Shown in pieces: positions 44,718 to 53,523 of a DNA stretch of 64,000 nucleotides. Made by a program: the position numbers and the translations under genes. The stretch is from Chloroflexota bacterium. GTDB lineage: Bacteria; Chloroflexota; Dehalococcoidia; Tepidiformales; Tepidiformaceae. The stretch covers positions 124,001-188,000 of the forward strand of contig JAPPAK010000001.1 of assembly GCA_026705605.1 (NCBI GenBank), read 5' to 3'. Positions within the stretch are counted from its first letter, which is position 1; each line of letters starts with the position of its first letter. The notes beneath the pieces are model-generated. The model was not told where the DNA came from, made no database searches, and saw only the letters and a program-made list of their open reading frames with translations.

Positions 44718-45587
44718 CTAGCGAGCCACCCCGGCGCGCTCGGCGAGCAGCGCCGCCAGCGCCTCCTCCAGCGCGGGCGGCTCGGGGACGTCCTTGAACT
44801 CGCTCCAACGGCGGAAGATCTCCGCTGCCGCCCGGTGGAACCCGTCCGGCAGACCGGCCCCCGCGAACGTGTCCGCAATCTCCTCCATCTCCCCCGCGAA
44901 GCGCCACGCCTTCGCCGCGCTCCCCAGCGCGCGCTCCTCACCGCTCGACGCCAGCTCCGCCTGCGAGATCGCCCACTCGTCGCGCAGCGCCTCCGCCACG
45001 CCCTCCCGCTCCGCCAGCGCGAGGATGCCCGCGAGCAGCGCCGACGTACCCTTCGTGTAGGCGGCGTACGCCATCTTGAGCGCGGAGGCCGCCCCGGGCT
45101 CCGTTCCGATTGCGACCGCCTCCAGCGGACTGCCTTCGAAGAGCGCTACCACGCCCTCCGCCTCGGCCCCCGAGAGGTACAGCCGCGTGATGCCCGGCTT
45201 CCACGCCGGTGGCCCGATGATGCCGCCGTCCACGAACTCCCGCGCCCCGCCCGCCAGCACCGCCTCCCCGATGGCCCGTCCCCGCGCCGGCGACACCGCG
45301 TTCGCATCGACGTACACGCCCGCAAACCCCGTGCCCGCCACCTGTCCGGCCAGCGCCAGGGCCGCGTCCGGCGGGCACACGCTGATCAGCGTCCCGCACG
45401 ACTCCGTCAGTCGATCGATGCCGCCCGCGTCCTCGAGGCCTGCGCCTCCCGCCCGCTCGCGCGTCGACGCGCTACGGCCCTCGCTCGCCCAGAGCACGCG
45501 GTGACCCCGGCCCACCAGCGCCGCCCCCACCGAAGCGCCCATCGCCCCCGGATGCAGGAGGCCGATGGCGCCGGAGGAATCTGCCAC
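44718..45587 (-). CDS. NAD(P)-binding 3-hydroxyacid dehydrogenase-like protein (DUF1932 type)
   Basis: A 289-residue protein of the 6-phosphogluconate/3-hydroxyisobutyrate dehydrogenase superfamily. The Rossmann motif is IGLLHPGAMGASVGAAL; a second segment is LISVCPPDAALALAGQV, and FVDGGIIGPPAWKPG matches the substrate loop. The catalytic Lys is probably the one in ALKMAYAAYTKG. The C-terminus matches DUF1932. Substrate unknown. It stands 3 bases after the coiled-coil gene and 2 bases before rnhB. Confidence 0.87.
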   Translation of the reverse strand: MADSSGAIGLLHPGAMGASVGAALVGRGHRVLWASEGRSASTRERAGGAGLEDAGGIDRLTESCGTLISVCPPDAALALAGQVAGTGFAGVYVDANAVSPARGRAIGEAVLAGGAREFVDGGIIGPPAWKPGITRLYLSGAEAEGVVALFEGSPLEAVAIGTEPGAASALKMAYAAYTKGTSALLAGILALAEREGVAEALRDEWAISQAELASSGEERALGSAAKAWRFAGEMEEIADTFAGAGLPDGFHRAAAEIFRRWSEFKDVPEPPALEEALAALLAERAGVAR

Positions 45588-45590
45588 GCG

Positions 45591-45911
45591 CTAGCTCCCG
45601 CTCTGGGGCGGCTGGCCCGGAGGCGCCGCGAGCAGCGCATCGAGCTCAGCCGCGTTCTCCGCGAGCTGCTCGTTCAGCGTCTCGATGCGCGTGAGCGCCG
45701 TCTGCACCTCGGCCAGGTCGCTCTCCATCTCGCCGGAGGCCAGTAGCGGGTAGAGCGCCTCCCCGATCGAGGTCTTCTCGCGCCTTACGCGCGCTTCCAG
45801 CCGGCTCTCGCGCATTTCCAGCTGCGCCCGGCGGGCCTGTTTCTTGGTGGCCTCGGTCGCTGCCGTCGCGGTCTCCCGCACGGTCTCTCTCACTCGGTCG
45901 AAGAAGCTCAT
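45591..45911 (-). CDS. Small coiled-coil protein
   Basis: A 106-residue soluble helical protein starting MSFFDRVRETVRETATAATE, with heptad-like patterns through LEMRESRLEARVRREKTS and VQTALTRIETLNEQLAENAA, and a short Pro/Gln-rich tail. It resembles small cytoplasmic coiled-coil proteins with a YtxH/phage-shock-like character, but no family is certain. First gene of the operon ending with translin. Confidence 0.75.
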   Translation of the reverse strand: MSFFDRVRETVRETATAATEATKKQARRAQLEMRESRLEARVRREKTSIGEALYPLLASGEMESDLAEVQTALTRIETLNEQLAENAAELDALLAAPPGQPPQSGS

Positions 45912-45954
45912 TTCGCGGCCAAGTATAGGCCCACGCCCTTCCGTGCGGGATCCA

Positions 45955-46599
45955 TCAGGCGCCGGCCAGCGACTCCTCGTACACCTGCGCCATTCCCTCC
46001 AGCACCGTGTCCGCCAGCCCCAGGATGCTCTCCATCGCCTCTACCGCCTCGTCCGTCCCCTGCTGCGCTTCCGAGGCGAGCTGCGCCGCCGTTTCCTCGA
46101 GCGAGTGCCGCAGCGCATTGAACGTCATCACCGCGTCCGTGAGCGTCACCCCCGCCCCCACCAGCGTTCGCCCGTACTCCCCGCCGATCCCGCGCGCGTC
46201 GTCGATGAACCGGTCTGGGCGCGTCCGCGACGAGACGAACCGCGCGAACAGGTCCACCAGCTGCCGCCCAATGAAGCGCAACCGCTCGCGGGTCGGGCGG
46301 TCGAGCCCGGCGAACGCGTCCATGTCGTGGGTCTGGCGCCGGCGGTTCAGCCGGCGCTTCACACGCCCCACGGCCAGCTCGCTGATGCGGTCCGTGTCGA
46401 CCGCGCCCGCCGCCTGGCTGCTCTGCGCCATGAACTGGCGCACGTCCTCTTCGAGGATGCGCCGGTGACCGCCGCTCGTGCGGTACGAGCGAATCTCCCC
46501 CGCGTCCGCCCAGCGCCGCACCGTCGAGTGGCTCACCCCGAGCAATCTGCTCGCGCGCCCCAGCGACAACCACGCCTGCGCCTGAGACTCGTCCGTCAC
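45955..46599 (-). CDS. MerR/BldC-type helix-turn-helix regulator with C-terminal helical domain
   Basis: A 214-residue regulator. Residues 8-60 are a MerR/excisionase-type winged HTH: LSLGRASRLLGVSHSTVRRW and YRTSGGHRRILEEDVRQFM. Residues 90-210 are helical (RERLRFIGRQLVDLFARF, VTLTDAVMTFNALRHSLEE), similar to the histidine-kinase-like N-terminal RsbRD domain of bacterial sensors. GTG start with GGGAGGT site. It lies 49 bases downstream of dinB. Possibly a stress regulator; ligand unknown. Confidence 0.82.
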   Translation of the reverse strand: MTDESQAQAWLSLGRASRLLGVSHSTVRRWADAGEIRSYRTSGGHRRILEEDVRQFMAQSSQAAGAVDTDRISELAVGRVKRRLNRRRQTHDMDAFAGLDRPTRERLRFIGRQLVDLFARFVSSRTRPDRFIDDARGIGGEYGRTLVGAGVTLTDAVMTFNALRHSLEETAAQLASEAQQGTDEAVEAMESILGLADTVLEGMAQVYEESLAGA

Positions 46600-46622
46600 G
46601 AAACCTCCCAAACCTCGCCACA

Positions 46623-46628
46623 AGCATA
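46623..46628 (-). promoter_or_regulatory. Possible -10 element TATGCT
   Basis: Minus-strand TATGCT 24 bases before the GTG of the MerR-type regulator, inside the 49-base gap after dinB. It would allow transcription independent of dinB. Confidence 0.4.
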
Positions 46629-46648
46629 GGCGAGCCGTCCCCGCCCCG

Positions 46649-47830
46649 CTACTCCCCTCCCTTACCCCGATCCGGCGCGATCTCCGTCGCCCGCCGCACC
46701 GAGTCCTCACCGAAGCGGTCTCGCAGGGTGTTGACGGTGTCCGCCAGCCGGTCCGCCTCGAACGTCTCCCCCAGCTTCAACTGCCGCGCCGGCTGGCCGA
46801 TGTTCATCACCCCCAGCCCGATCAAGCGCACCGGCCGCTCCCCCTCCTCGCGCCAGGCCCGCTCGAACAGCTCCGCCCCTGCCTCGAAGATCTCGTCTGC
46901 GAGCGCTACCTGCCCCACCCCGGTCCACGACCGCGTGAGCGTCTCGAACGGCGGGAAGCGCAGCTTCAGCACCACCGTGCGCGCCGCCAGCCCGCTCCGG
47001 GCCAGGTCCCGCGCGACGCGCTCGGCCTGCGTCCGCAGGATCGCCCGCAGCCGCCCGCGGTCGCCCACGTCCGTCCCGAACGTCGCCTCGCGGCTCACCG
47101 ACTTCGCCGCTCCCCGGTGCTCCAGTACCGGCGCCTCGAACCGCCCCTGCGATCGCGCGTGCAACTCCTCTCCCATGCGCCCGAAGCGCTCCCGCAGCGC
47201 GGCGGCGGGATAGCGTGCCACGTCCCCGATCGTGCGCAGGCCCAGCTGCGCCAGCCGCTCCTCCAGCTTCGCGCCAACCATCGGCAGCTCGCGCACGGGC
47301 CGCGGCGCCAGGAACGCCGCCTCCTCTCCCGTGGCGACCACGCAGACCCCGTCCGGCTTTGCCGCGTCGCTCGCGACTTTCGCGACCAGCTTGTTCGTCG
47401 CCACCCCCACCGACGCCGTGATCCCGATCTCCGACCGCACGCGTTCCCGGATCATCCCCGCGATCGCTTCCCCGTCCCCGAACAGCCGCCCGGATCCCGC
47501 CACGTCGAGGTACGCCTCGTCCGTGCCGGCCGCCTCACACACGGGTGTGAATTCCCGAAGGATGGCGTGGAAGCGCTCCGAGGCCGGCGCGTAGTAGGAG
47601 AAGTCGACAGGCAGGTAGGTCGCCTGCGGGCAGCGACGCTTCGCCTGCGCCGTCGGCAGCGCCGAGTGCACCCCGAAGGCGCGTGCCTCGTAACTCGCCG
47701 TGCTCACGACACCCCGCGGCCCGTCGAACCCGACGACAACGGGCGTCCCCGCCAGCTCCGGCCGCCGCAACAGCTCCATCGCCACGAAGAATGCGTCGAG
47801 ATCGACATGCAGCACGCTCGGCGAACTCAT
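46649..47830 (-). CDS. dinB: DNA polymerase IV (Y-family)
   Basis: A 393-residue Y-family translesion polymerase. HVDLDAFFVAME carries the first catalytic Asp; GTDEAYLDV carries the Asp-Glu pair (most family members read S-x-DEAYLD); ASVGVATNKLVAKVASD follows. The little-finger domain ends near LKLGETFEADRLADTVN. It has no obvious beta-clamp motif at the extreme C-terminus. Divergent from higBA across an 84-base gap; no LexA box was recognised there. Confidence 0.94.
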   Translation of the reverse strand: MSSPSVLHVDLDAFFVAMELLRRPELAGTPVVVGFDGPRGVVSTASYEARAFGVHSALPTAQAKRRCPQATYLPVDFSYYAPASERFHAILREFTPVCEAAGTDEAYLDVAGSGRLFGDGEAIAGMIRERVRSEIGITASVGVATNKLVAKVASDAAKPDGVCVVATGEEAAFLAPRPVRELPMVGAKLEERLAQLGLRTIGDVARYPAAALRERFGRMGEELHARSQGRFEAPVLEHRGAAKSVSREATFGTDVGDRGRLRAILRTQAERVARDLARSGLAARTVVLKLRFPPFETLTRSWTGVGQVALADEIFEAGAELFERAWREEGERPVRLIGLGVMNIGQPARQLKLGETFEADRLADTVNTLRDRFGEDSVRRATEIAPDRGKGGE

Positions 47831-47914
47831 CCGAACACCCGTTCGCTATCCTGCGCGTTTCCGAGACGAAATGCCACCGGGTCCCCGTCCCTGGCGGTTG
47901 CCGGTTGTTAACGG

Positions 47915-48214
47915 ATGGCGATAGTATTGAACCGCGTGAACCGATTCCGCGATCGCGACGCTGAGCGGCTCTTCAACGGGCAGCCAGTCCGCCGCCTTCC
48001 GGGGGACATCCAGCGCAGGGGGCGAATGCGGCTCCAACGCGTGGTTGCGGCCACCGTGCTGTCCGATCTTCGCGTCCCGCCCTCTCATCGCTTGCAAGCC
48101 CTGCGAGGAGACCGGAGAGGCCAGCACAGTGTCCGCATCAATGATCAGTGGCGCATCTGCTTTCGCTGGACGGAGCAGGGCGCTACCGAGATCGAGATTG
48201 TGGACTACCACTGA
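47915..48214 (+). CDS. higB: HigB/RelE-family toxin
   Basis: A 99-residue RelE-superfamily mRNA interferase. RDRDAERLFNGQPVRRLP is the HigB N-terminal pattern; LRVPPSHRLQALRGDRRGQH and SVRINDQWRICFRW form the terminal sheet with the basic catalytic residues. The order toxin then antitoxin is typical for higBA. The antitoxin begins 12 bases after the stop. Confidence 0.9.
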   Translation: MAIVLNRVNRFRDRDAERLFNGQPVRRLPGDIQRRGRMRLQRVVAATVLSDLRVPPSHRLQALRGDRRGQHSVRINDQWRICFRWTEQGATEIEIVDYH

Positions 48215-48226
48215 GGAGATGGATCT

Positions 48227-48514
48227 ATGACTGTCCTCACCCCCATCCATCCGGGAGAGCACCTCGCGGAGATCCTGGAGGAACTCGGCATCAGCCAGTA
48301 CCGGCTCGCGAAGGCGATTGGAGTCCCCCCCATCCGCATCAGCGAAATCGTGCGCCAGCGCCGGTCGATCACCGCTGACACCGCCCTTCGCGTGGGAACC
48401 GCTCTCGGCATGACCCCTGAGTTCTGGCTCAACCTACAGAAGATGTACGACCTGGAGATTGCCCGTACCTCGACCGACACCAGCCGGATAGAGCCCCTCG
48501 TCAGGACCGCCTAG
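48227..48514 (+). CDS. higA: HigA-family antitoxin
   Basis: A 95-residue Xre-type HTH antitoxin: HPGEHLAEILEELGISQYRL, IGVPPIRISEIVRQRRSITA, then ALRVGTALGMTPEFWLNLQK, the standard HigA sequence order. It binds HigB and represses the operon. GAGGAG-like site upstream of the ATG. Confidence 0.93.
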   Translation: MTVLTPIHPGEHLAEILEELGISQYRLAKAIGVPPIRISEIVRQRRSITADTALRVGTALGMTPEFWLNLQKMYDLEIARTSTDTSRIEPLVRTA

Positions 48515-48548
48515 CTCCCGAGAATACGGCCTGGCCGTCCAGCCTCGG

Positions 48549-49421
48549 CTAATCGTCCTCAGAATTCCCGCGCAGGAACTCCTCGATGTCCCCGACGAGG
48601 TCCGTCGCCTCCGGGAGGGGGTCGCTCGCCGCCTCCTCTTCCTCCACCTCCGCCAGGGCGCTCTCGAGACGTTCCAGGTACGAGCGCATCTGCGGGTCGC
48701 CCGCGATCGTCGTGTCGAGCTGGTCCCGGAAGCGGTCCGAGGCCGTCTCCAGCTCCCCGAGGTTGAAGCTCGTCCCGAGCAGGCGTTCCAGGCGCTGCAG
48801 GACCGCCAGCGTCGCCGGCGGGCACTGCTCACCCGTGATGTAGTGCGGCACCGTCGCCCAGAGGCTCGCCGAGGGCCGGCTCGCCTCCTGCAGGGCGTAG
48901 TGAAGGATGCCGACGATGCCCGTGGGCCCCTCGTACCGCGACCGTTGCAGGTCGAGCTGGGCCGCCAGCTCCGGGTTGGCGGCGCTCCCGGTCACCCCGA
49001 TCGGGCGCCGATGCGACGCCTCCCCGATGAGCGCCCCCAGCGACACCACCATCGACACGTCCAGCGTGTCGAACAGCTCCATGAACTCCTGCGAGAACGT
49101 GCGCCAGCGCAGGTTCGGCTCGGCGCCAATGCCGATGACGTAGTCCGGCGAGTCGCCCTCCGTGCGCGCGTAGTAGAACTCGTTCCCCGGCCACGTGAGC
49201 TGCCGTTCTCCGCTCGAGTCCAGCCGCACCGAGGGACGGGTCTCTGTGAACGCATAGAACGGCTCCGCCTCCATGGAGGCGAACCGCCGCGCCCCCAGCC
49301 GCCGCACCACGAAGCGGGCTGCGTTACTCGCGGCGTTGGCGGCATCGTTCCAGCCCGTGAAGGCCAGCACCGCCACCGGCGATTGCAGATCCGGTGTCCG
49401 CTCCATTGTCAGGTACCGCAT
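48549..49421 (-). CDS. PAC2 family protein (proteasome assembly chaperone-like)
   Basis: A 290-residue protein of the PAC2 family: VAVLAFTGWNDAANAASNAA at the N-terminus, YVIGIGAEPNLRWRTFSQEF, MVVSLGALIGEASHRRPIGV, and GPTGIVGILHYALQEASRPS. The C-terminal third is acidic and helical. Such proteins are common in actinobacteria and Chloroflexota; they have been linked to proteasome assembly, but no proteasome gene is in this window. Confidence 0.88.
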   Translation of the reverse strand: MRYLTMERTPDLQSPVAVLAFTGWNDAANAASNAARFVVRRLGARRFASMEAEPFYAFTETRPSVRLDSSGERQLTWPGNEFYYARTEGDSPDYVIGIGAEPNLRWRTFSQEFMELFDTLDVSMVVSLGALIGEASHRRPIGVTGSAANPELAAQLDLQRSRYEGPTGIVGILHYALQEASRPSASLWATVPHYITGEQCPPATLAVLQRLERLLGTSFNLGELETASDRFRDQLDTTIAGDPQMRSYLERLESALAEVEEEEAASDPLPEATDLVGDIEEFLRGNSEDD

Positions 49422-49509
49422 CCGGCTCCCTTCGGGGCGTAGCCCCGCGCGAGGATTCTAGGCCCATCGGCACCGGCTCGCGCTGCAACCGCCCCGACGC
49501 CCGTCCCGC

Positions 49510-49638
49510 TCATGCCAGTCCCCTGGAGGCCATCGCCTCGTGGAACGCCCGCCGGTCGATGGGCTCGCAGTCCTGGCCGCGCTCGTCGCGGAACTCGTAC
49601 GCCTCGCCCTCCCGCGCCAAGCCCTCAGGGTCAGTCAT
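49510..49638 (-). CDS. Possible very small protein
   Basis: A 42-residue reading frame MTDPEGLAREGEAYEFRDER...ASRGLA in the gap between the flavin reductase-like and PAC2 genes. Composition is that of a real soluble acidic peptide and no other gene fills this 310-base gap, but the ribosome site (GGAG, 12 bases away) is poor and no family is known. Confidence 0.4.
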   Translation of the reverse strand: MTDPEGLAREGEAYEFRDERGQDCEPIDRRAFHEAMASRGLA

Positions 49639-49732
49639 CCCGTCCGCGTCTCCAGGGTCACCGCCAGCGCCAACATCCACCCCTCGCGGCGCCAACCGGA
49701 GGACCGGCAACACGCTGCTCCGATCCAGAGAA

Positions 49733-50311
49733 TCAACCGGCGTATTCCCAGCCGAGTTCCTTTTCGGTGAGGATGTCGCCGCTGCGGGTCACGTCGCCGT
49801 CGAGGACGCGGCCGATGACGAGCGTGTGGTCGCCCGTCTCGAAAAACTGCTCGACCGTGCAGTAGTACCAGCCGAGCGCCTCCTCGAGGATGGGCGCGCC
49901 CTCGGGCGTGAGGAAGTGCGCGAGTCCGTCGAGCTTGTCGTGGACCGCCGCGGCTGCCTCTTCCGAGCGCCCCCGGATCTTCTTCCCCTCCGACGGCATC
50001 ACCACCTTGCGCGCGATCTCGTGCCCGTCGCGTTCGTGCAGCAGGTTCACCGTGAACGCGTTCGTTTCGCGCACGAACCGCAGCGTGCGCGCATCGTTCT
50101 CGATCGACGCGGCCACCAGCCGCGGCTTGAACGACACCTGCATCACCCAGTCCGCGATCATCAGGTTTCGCTCACCCGCCGAATTGACCGACCCGATGAC
50201 GTGGACGCCATAGCACATCTTCAGGAGCGCCTTCTCGATCGGTTCGAGGTTGAGCGGCTCGCCGGGGATGGTGGGGAACTCCGATCCGGGGAAGGGTTGC
50301 TGCTGTGTCAC
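49733..50311 (-). CDS. Flavin reductase-like (FMN-binding split barrel) protein
   Basis: A 192-residue flavin reductase-like protein: GVHVIGSVNSAGERNLMIAD, VMQVSFKPRLVAASIENDA and FVRETNAFTVNLLHERD follow the FMN-binding split-barrel pattern, and GDHTLVIGRVLDGDV is the conserved C-terminal strand. It could supply reduced FMN to the luciferase-like monooxygenases, though it is not adjacent to any. GTG start with a GGGAG site. Confidence 0.9.
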   Translation of the reverse strand: MTQQQPFPGSEFPTIPGEPLNLEPIEKALLKMCYGVHVIGSVNSAGERNLMIADWVMQVSFKPRLVAASIENDARTLRFVRETNAFTVNLLHERDGHEIARKVVMPSEGKKIRGRSEEAAAAVHDKLDGLAHFLTPEGAPILEEALGWYYCTVEQFFETGDHTLVIGRVLDGDVTRSGDILTEKELGWEYAG

Positions 50312-50468
50312 TGCTCCCGTCCGTTCATGGCCCCCGCGACGGCCGGACCCGCCTCGGGCCGGGCTTCCGCCGTGGTTCGCCGCACGAACACTGTAGCCCA
50401 ACCGAAGGGAAAGCGAGCGTTTGGCCCGGAGAAGGATGGCACCCGGAAACCGGCCGTTGTGCGGGTGG

Positions 50469-50497
50469 TTGCCGCTTGCCGGCCCGAACCCTACTAT
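50469..50497 (+). promoter_or_regulatory. Promoter TTGCCG-17-TACTAT upstream of importer operon
   Basis: TTGCCG at 50469-50474 and TACTAT at 50492-50497 with a 17-base spacer, 43 bases before the ATG of the binding-protein gene. The leader is short and no metal-repressor box was recognised. Confidence 0.6.
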
Positions 50498-50539
50498 TGG
50501 CCGGCAAACCTCCCACACGTAGGACCAGAAACAACCGTA

Positions 50540-51673
50540 ATGACAGTTTTGCTACCTTTCGCGAGAAGGTCTCGCCTGTTCATCTCCCTGTCGCTCATTG
50601 CGCTCCTGAGCGTGGCTCTGCTCGTTGCCTGTGGCGACGACGACGCTCCTCCCGCGCCCACCCCCGCTCCCACCGAGGCGGCTACCGAGGCGCCTACGGA
50701 AGCCGCGACGGAGGCTGCCACTCCTGCACCTACTGAGGCGCCCACGGAGGCCGCTACGGCAGCCCCGACCGAGGCTGCTACCCCCGAGCCCACGGAGGCA
50801 GCAACCGAGGCCCCGCCCGCTCCCGGCTACCCCCGCGATGTCGTCGATCTCTTCGGGCGCACTGTCACCATCCCCGACCTTCCGAAGGCCATCGTCGCCA
50901 TCAGCCCCACCGCTACCGAACTCGTGTACGCCGTTGGCGGCACGGTCATCGGTCGCACACGCACCGTGAACTACCCGCCCGAGGCCCTTGAGGCGACCGA
51001 CATCGGCAGCGCCTATCAGCCCAACCCCGAGGCGATCCTCGCCCTGGAACCGGACCTTGTTGTGGCCGACTCCACCATTCACATCGCCCCCGACATCCGC
51101 GAGACCCTGGAAGGGCTCGGGGTGCCCGTCATCTTCGCCGGCGCCGCCAGCGTCGATGAGGTGCTGACCGGTCTCACCCTTCTTGGCGAGGTGCTCGACA
51201 ACCCCGATGGCGCTGCCGAAGCCGTCGCCGCCATTGAGGCCGCCCGTGACGCTGCCCGTGAGGCGCTGGCCGGGCAGGAGCTCTCTGCCGTCATCCTCAT
51301 CGGCGACCGCGACCGCAACCTCTATGCCGCCAAGTCCAGCAGCTACGGCGGCTCTATCCTCGACGCGCTTGGCATCGCCAATCCGGCCGACGTGCAGCCC
51401 GACTCCGGTCCCTTCCCCGGCTTCACCCGTGTCTCTCCGGAGGCCCTGCTGCAGTTTGACCCCGTCTACATCTTCACGGTGACGCCGGCTCCGCCCCCGG
51501 CTCCGCGCCTCAGCGGCATGCTCGGCCTCTTCCCGGGCATGAGCGGCCTGCAGGCCATGGCGAACGGGCGCGTTATCGAGATCGAAGTCGAACTCCTGGT
51601 GCAGGCCCCCGGCCCGCGCGTCATCGAAGCCTTTGCCGCCATCGTCGAGGCGGTCGCCGGCAGCGGGCAGTAG
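50540..51673 (+). CDS. ABC importer substrate-binding lipoprotein (siderophore/cobalamin type)
   Basis: A 377-residue lipoprotein: signal peptide with lipobox LLVAC (C31), a ~55-residue low-complexity linker of Pro-Thr-Glu-Ala repeats, then a class III periplasmic-binding-protein domain (VDLFGRTVTIPDLPKAIVAI, PTATELVYAVGGTVIGRT, LALEPDLVVADSTI). This domain is typical of BtuF/FhuD/FepB proteins for Fe-siderophores, heme or cobalamin. The linker resembles that of the first selenoprotein lipoprotein at 55397. Permease and ATPase follow. Confidence 0.92.
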   Translation: MTVLLPFARRSRLFISLSLIALLSVALLVACGDDDAPPAPTPAPTEAATEAPTEAATEAATPAPTEAPTEAATAAPTEAATPEPTEAATEAPPAPGYPRDVVDLFGRTVTIPDLPKAIVAISPTATELVYAVGGTVIGRTRTVNYPPEALEATDIGSAYQPNPEAILALEPDLVVADSTIHIAPDIRETLEGLGVPVIFAGAASVDEVLTGLTLLGEVLDNPDGAAEAVAAIEAARDAAREALAGQELSAVILIGDRDRNLYAAKSSSYGGSILDALGIANPADVQPDSGPFPGFTRVSPEALLQFDPVYIFTVTPAPPPAPRLSGMLGLFPGMSGLQAMANGRVIEIEVELLVQAPGPRVIEAFAAIVEAVAGSGQ

Positions 51674-51688
51674 CCCGGGAGCAAAGCG

Positions 51689-52723
51689 ATGGCGGGGGCC
51701 ACGGTCGGGGCGCGTTCGGGAATGTCCTTCCTGGTGCCCCGTGGCCGGTCCCGGAGGCACTTCGTTCTGGCCTGCGCGGGTGTGCTCGTCCTCGCCGTCA
51801 TCGGCCTCCTCACCATGATGCTCGGCGCGGTGAACCTCTCCGCAGGCGAGGCCCTGAGCGGCCTTGCAGCCAGCTCCGACTCCCTCTCAGGGCTCGTCGT
51901 CGGGCAGATTCGCCTGCCCCGCTTCCTCGACGCCATCCTCGTCGGCGCCTCCCTTGGCGTCGCCGGGGCGCTGCTGCAGGGCGTCACCCGCAACCCGCTC
52001 GGCGACCCGACCATCTTCGGGCTCACCGCCGCCGCCGGCCTCGCCACCGCCACCGCCATCTCCATCAACCCCCAGATTCCCCAGTGGGGGATCGTCCTCG
52101 CGGCTATGGTCGGAGGCCTTGGTGGCGCCGGCATCCTCTTCGTCATCGCCTACCGCGGCGCCGTTTCGCCCGTGCGCCTCGCCCTTGCGGGCGTCGCTCT
52201 CTCCGCGCTCTTCGGGGCCATCACCGTCGGCCTCATCGCGAGCGTGCGCACCTTCATCCAGACCACGCTCGGATTCCTCGCCGGCGGCCTCTACGGCTCC
52301 GACTGGACCGACTTCCGCTCCATCCTCCCCTACGCCATCCCCGCACTCGCCGCCGCCCTCGTGTTCGCCGGCCGTCTCAACGTGCTCTCCCTCGGCGACG
52401 AGGTTGCCACCGGCCTCGGCGTCCTCGCCGACCGCACCCGCCTCGCCATCCTCGTCATCGCCGGCGTGCTCACGGCCTCCGCCGTGGCGATCGCCGGGCT
52501 CGTCGGGTTCGTGGGGCTCCTCAGCCCGCACGTCGCCCGCTACGTCGCCGGCTCCGACAACCGCTACCTCATCCCCGCCTCCGCGCTGGTCGGGGCAATC
52601 ATCGTGACCGGCGCCGACCTCATCGCGAAGCTCGTCATCACCCCCTCCGAGATTCCCATGGGCATCATCACCGCCGCTGTGGGCGCTCCCTTCCTCCTCT
52701 ACCTCGTGCGGTTCAAGGTGTAG
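51689..52723 (+). CDS. FecCD/BtuC-family ABC permease
   Basis: A 344-residue polytopic permease of the FecCD family with about ten hydrophobic segments: RLPRFLDAILVGASLGVAGA, LLQGVTRNPLGDPTIFGLTA, and LVGFVGLLSPHVARYVAG near the end. These include the coupling regions that contact the ATPase. Ribosome site CCGGGAG. It pairs with the binding protein 15 bases upstream and the ATPase 2 bases downstream. Confidence 0.94.
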   Translation: MAGATVGARSGMSFLVPRGRSRRHFVLACAGVLVLAVIGLLTMMLGAVNLSAGEALSGLAASSDSLSGLVVGQIRLPRFLDAILVGASLGVAGALLQGVTRNPLGDPTIFGLTAAAGLATATAISINPQIPQWGIVLAAMVGGLGGAGILFVIAYRGAVSPVRLALAGVALSALFGAITVGLIASVRTFIQTTLGFLAGGLYGSDWTDFRSILPYAIPALAAALVFAGRLNVLSLGDEVATGLGVLADRTRLAILVIAGVLTASAVAIAGLVGFVGLLSPHVARYVAGSDNRYLIPASALVGAIIVTGADLIAKLVITPSEIPMGIITAAVGAPFLLYLVRFKV

Positions 52724-52725
52724 CG

Positions 52726-53523
52726 ATGCGGTTGTCCACCGAGCGCCTCAGCCTGAGCTACAACGGCCGCGACGCCGTCCACGAGGTCACCCTCGACCTC
52801 GAGAGCGGCGAACTCATCGCCATCGTCGGACCCAACGGCAGCGGCAAGACCACGCTCCTGCGCGGCCTCTCCCGCCTGCTCCGCCCCGTTGCCGGGCACG
52901 TGCTCCTCGACGGCGACGACATTCGCGCCATGAGCTCCCGGAGTGTCGCCCGCCGTCTCGCCGTCCTCCCCCAGGAGCACCCGGAGGGCGTCGACATCAC
53001 CGTGAACGAGCTCGTCTGGCGCGGGCGAGCCCCCCACCAGGGCATCCTCCAGCGCGCCACCCCCGCCGACCACGAGGCCGTCGACTGGGCGCTCGAGGCC
53101 GCCGACGTCCACCACATCGCCAGCCGCCCCCTCGGCAGCCTGTCGGGAGGGGAGCGCCAGCGCGCCTGGATCGCGCTCGCTCTCGCCCAGCAGCCCCGCG
53201 TCCTCCTCCTCGACGAGCCGACCAGCTTCCTCGACGTGCAGCATCAGGTTGAGGTGATGGCCCTCCTTACCCGCCTCAACGCCGAGGGCATGACCATCAT
53301 CGTCGTCGTCCACGACCTCGCCCTCGCGGGCCGCTTCATGCAGCGCGTCATCGGCATGCGCGATGGCCGCATCGCCTTCGATGGTCCCTCGCGGGAAGTG
53401 CTTCGCCCCGAGCCCCTCGAGGAGGTCTTCGGCGTGCCCATGCTCGTCCTGGAAGATCCCGAAAGCGGCCTGCCCGTTCCTCTGCCCCGCCACCCGGAGG
53501 GCGCCGCCGGCCCGCAGACCTAG
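52726..53523 (+). CDS. FecE/BtuD-type ABC ATPase
   Basis: A 265-residue ABC ATPase: Walker A GPNGSGKTT, Q-loop LPQEHPEG, signature LSGGERQR, Walker B VLLLDEPTSFLD, switch His in VVHDLALAG. Completes a siderophore/heme/cobalamin-type importer; the sequence does not say which. Starts 2 bases after the permease stop. Its stop shares CTAG with the convergent secreted-protein gene. Confidence 0.95.
   Translation: MRLSTERLSLSYNGRDAVHEVTLDLESGELIAIVGPNGSGKTTLLRGLSRLLRPVAGHVLLDGDDIRAMSSRSVARRLAVLPQEHPEGVDITVNELVWRGRAPHQGILQRATPADHEAVDWALEAADVHHIASRPLGSLSGGERQRAWIALALAQQPRVLLLDEPTSFLDVQHQVEVMALLTRLNAEGMTIIVVVHDLALAGRFMQRVIGMRDGRIAFDGPSREVLRPEPLEEVFGVPMLVLEDPESGLPVPLPRHPEGAAGPQT

Noticed and set aside
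50312-50539. Possible cobalamin riboswitch before the BtuF-like importer gene (GAAGGGAA-like stretch)
   Set aside because: The conserved cobalamin box (GCCACTG) and the order of the other elements are absent; only a fragment resembles the class.
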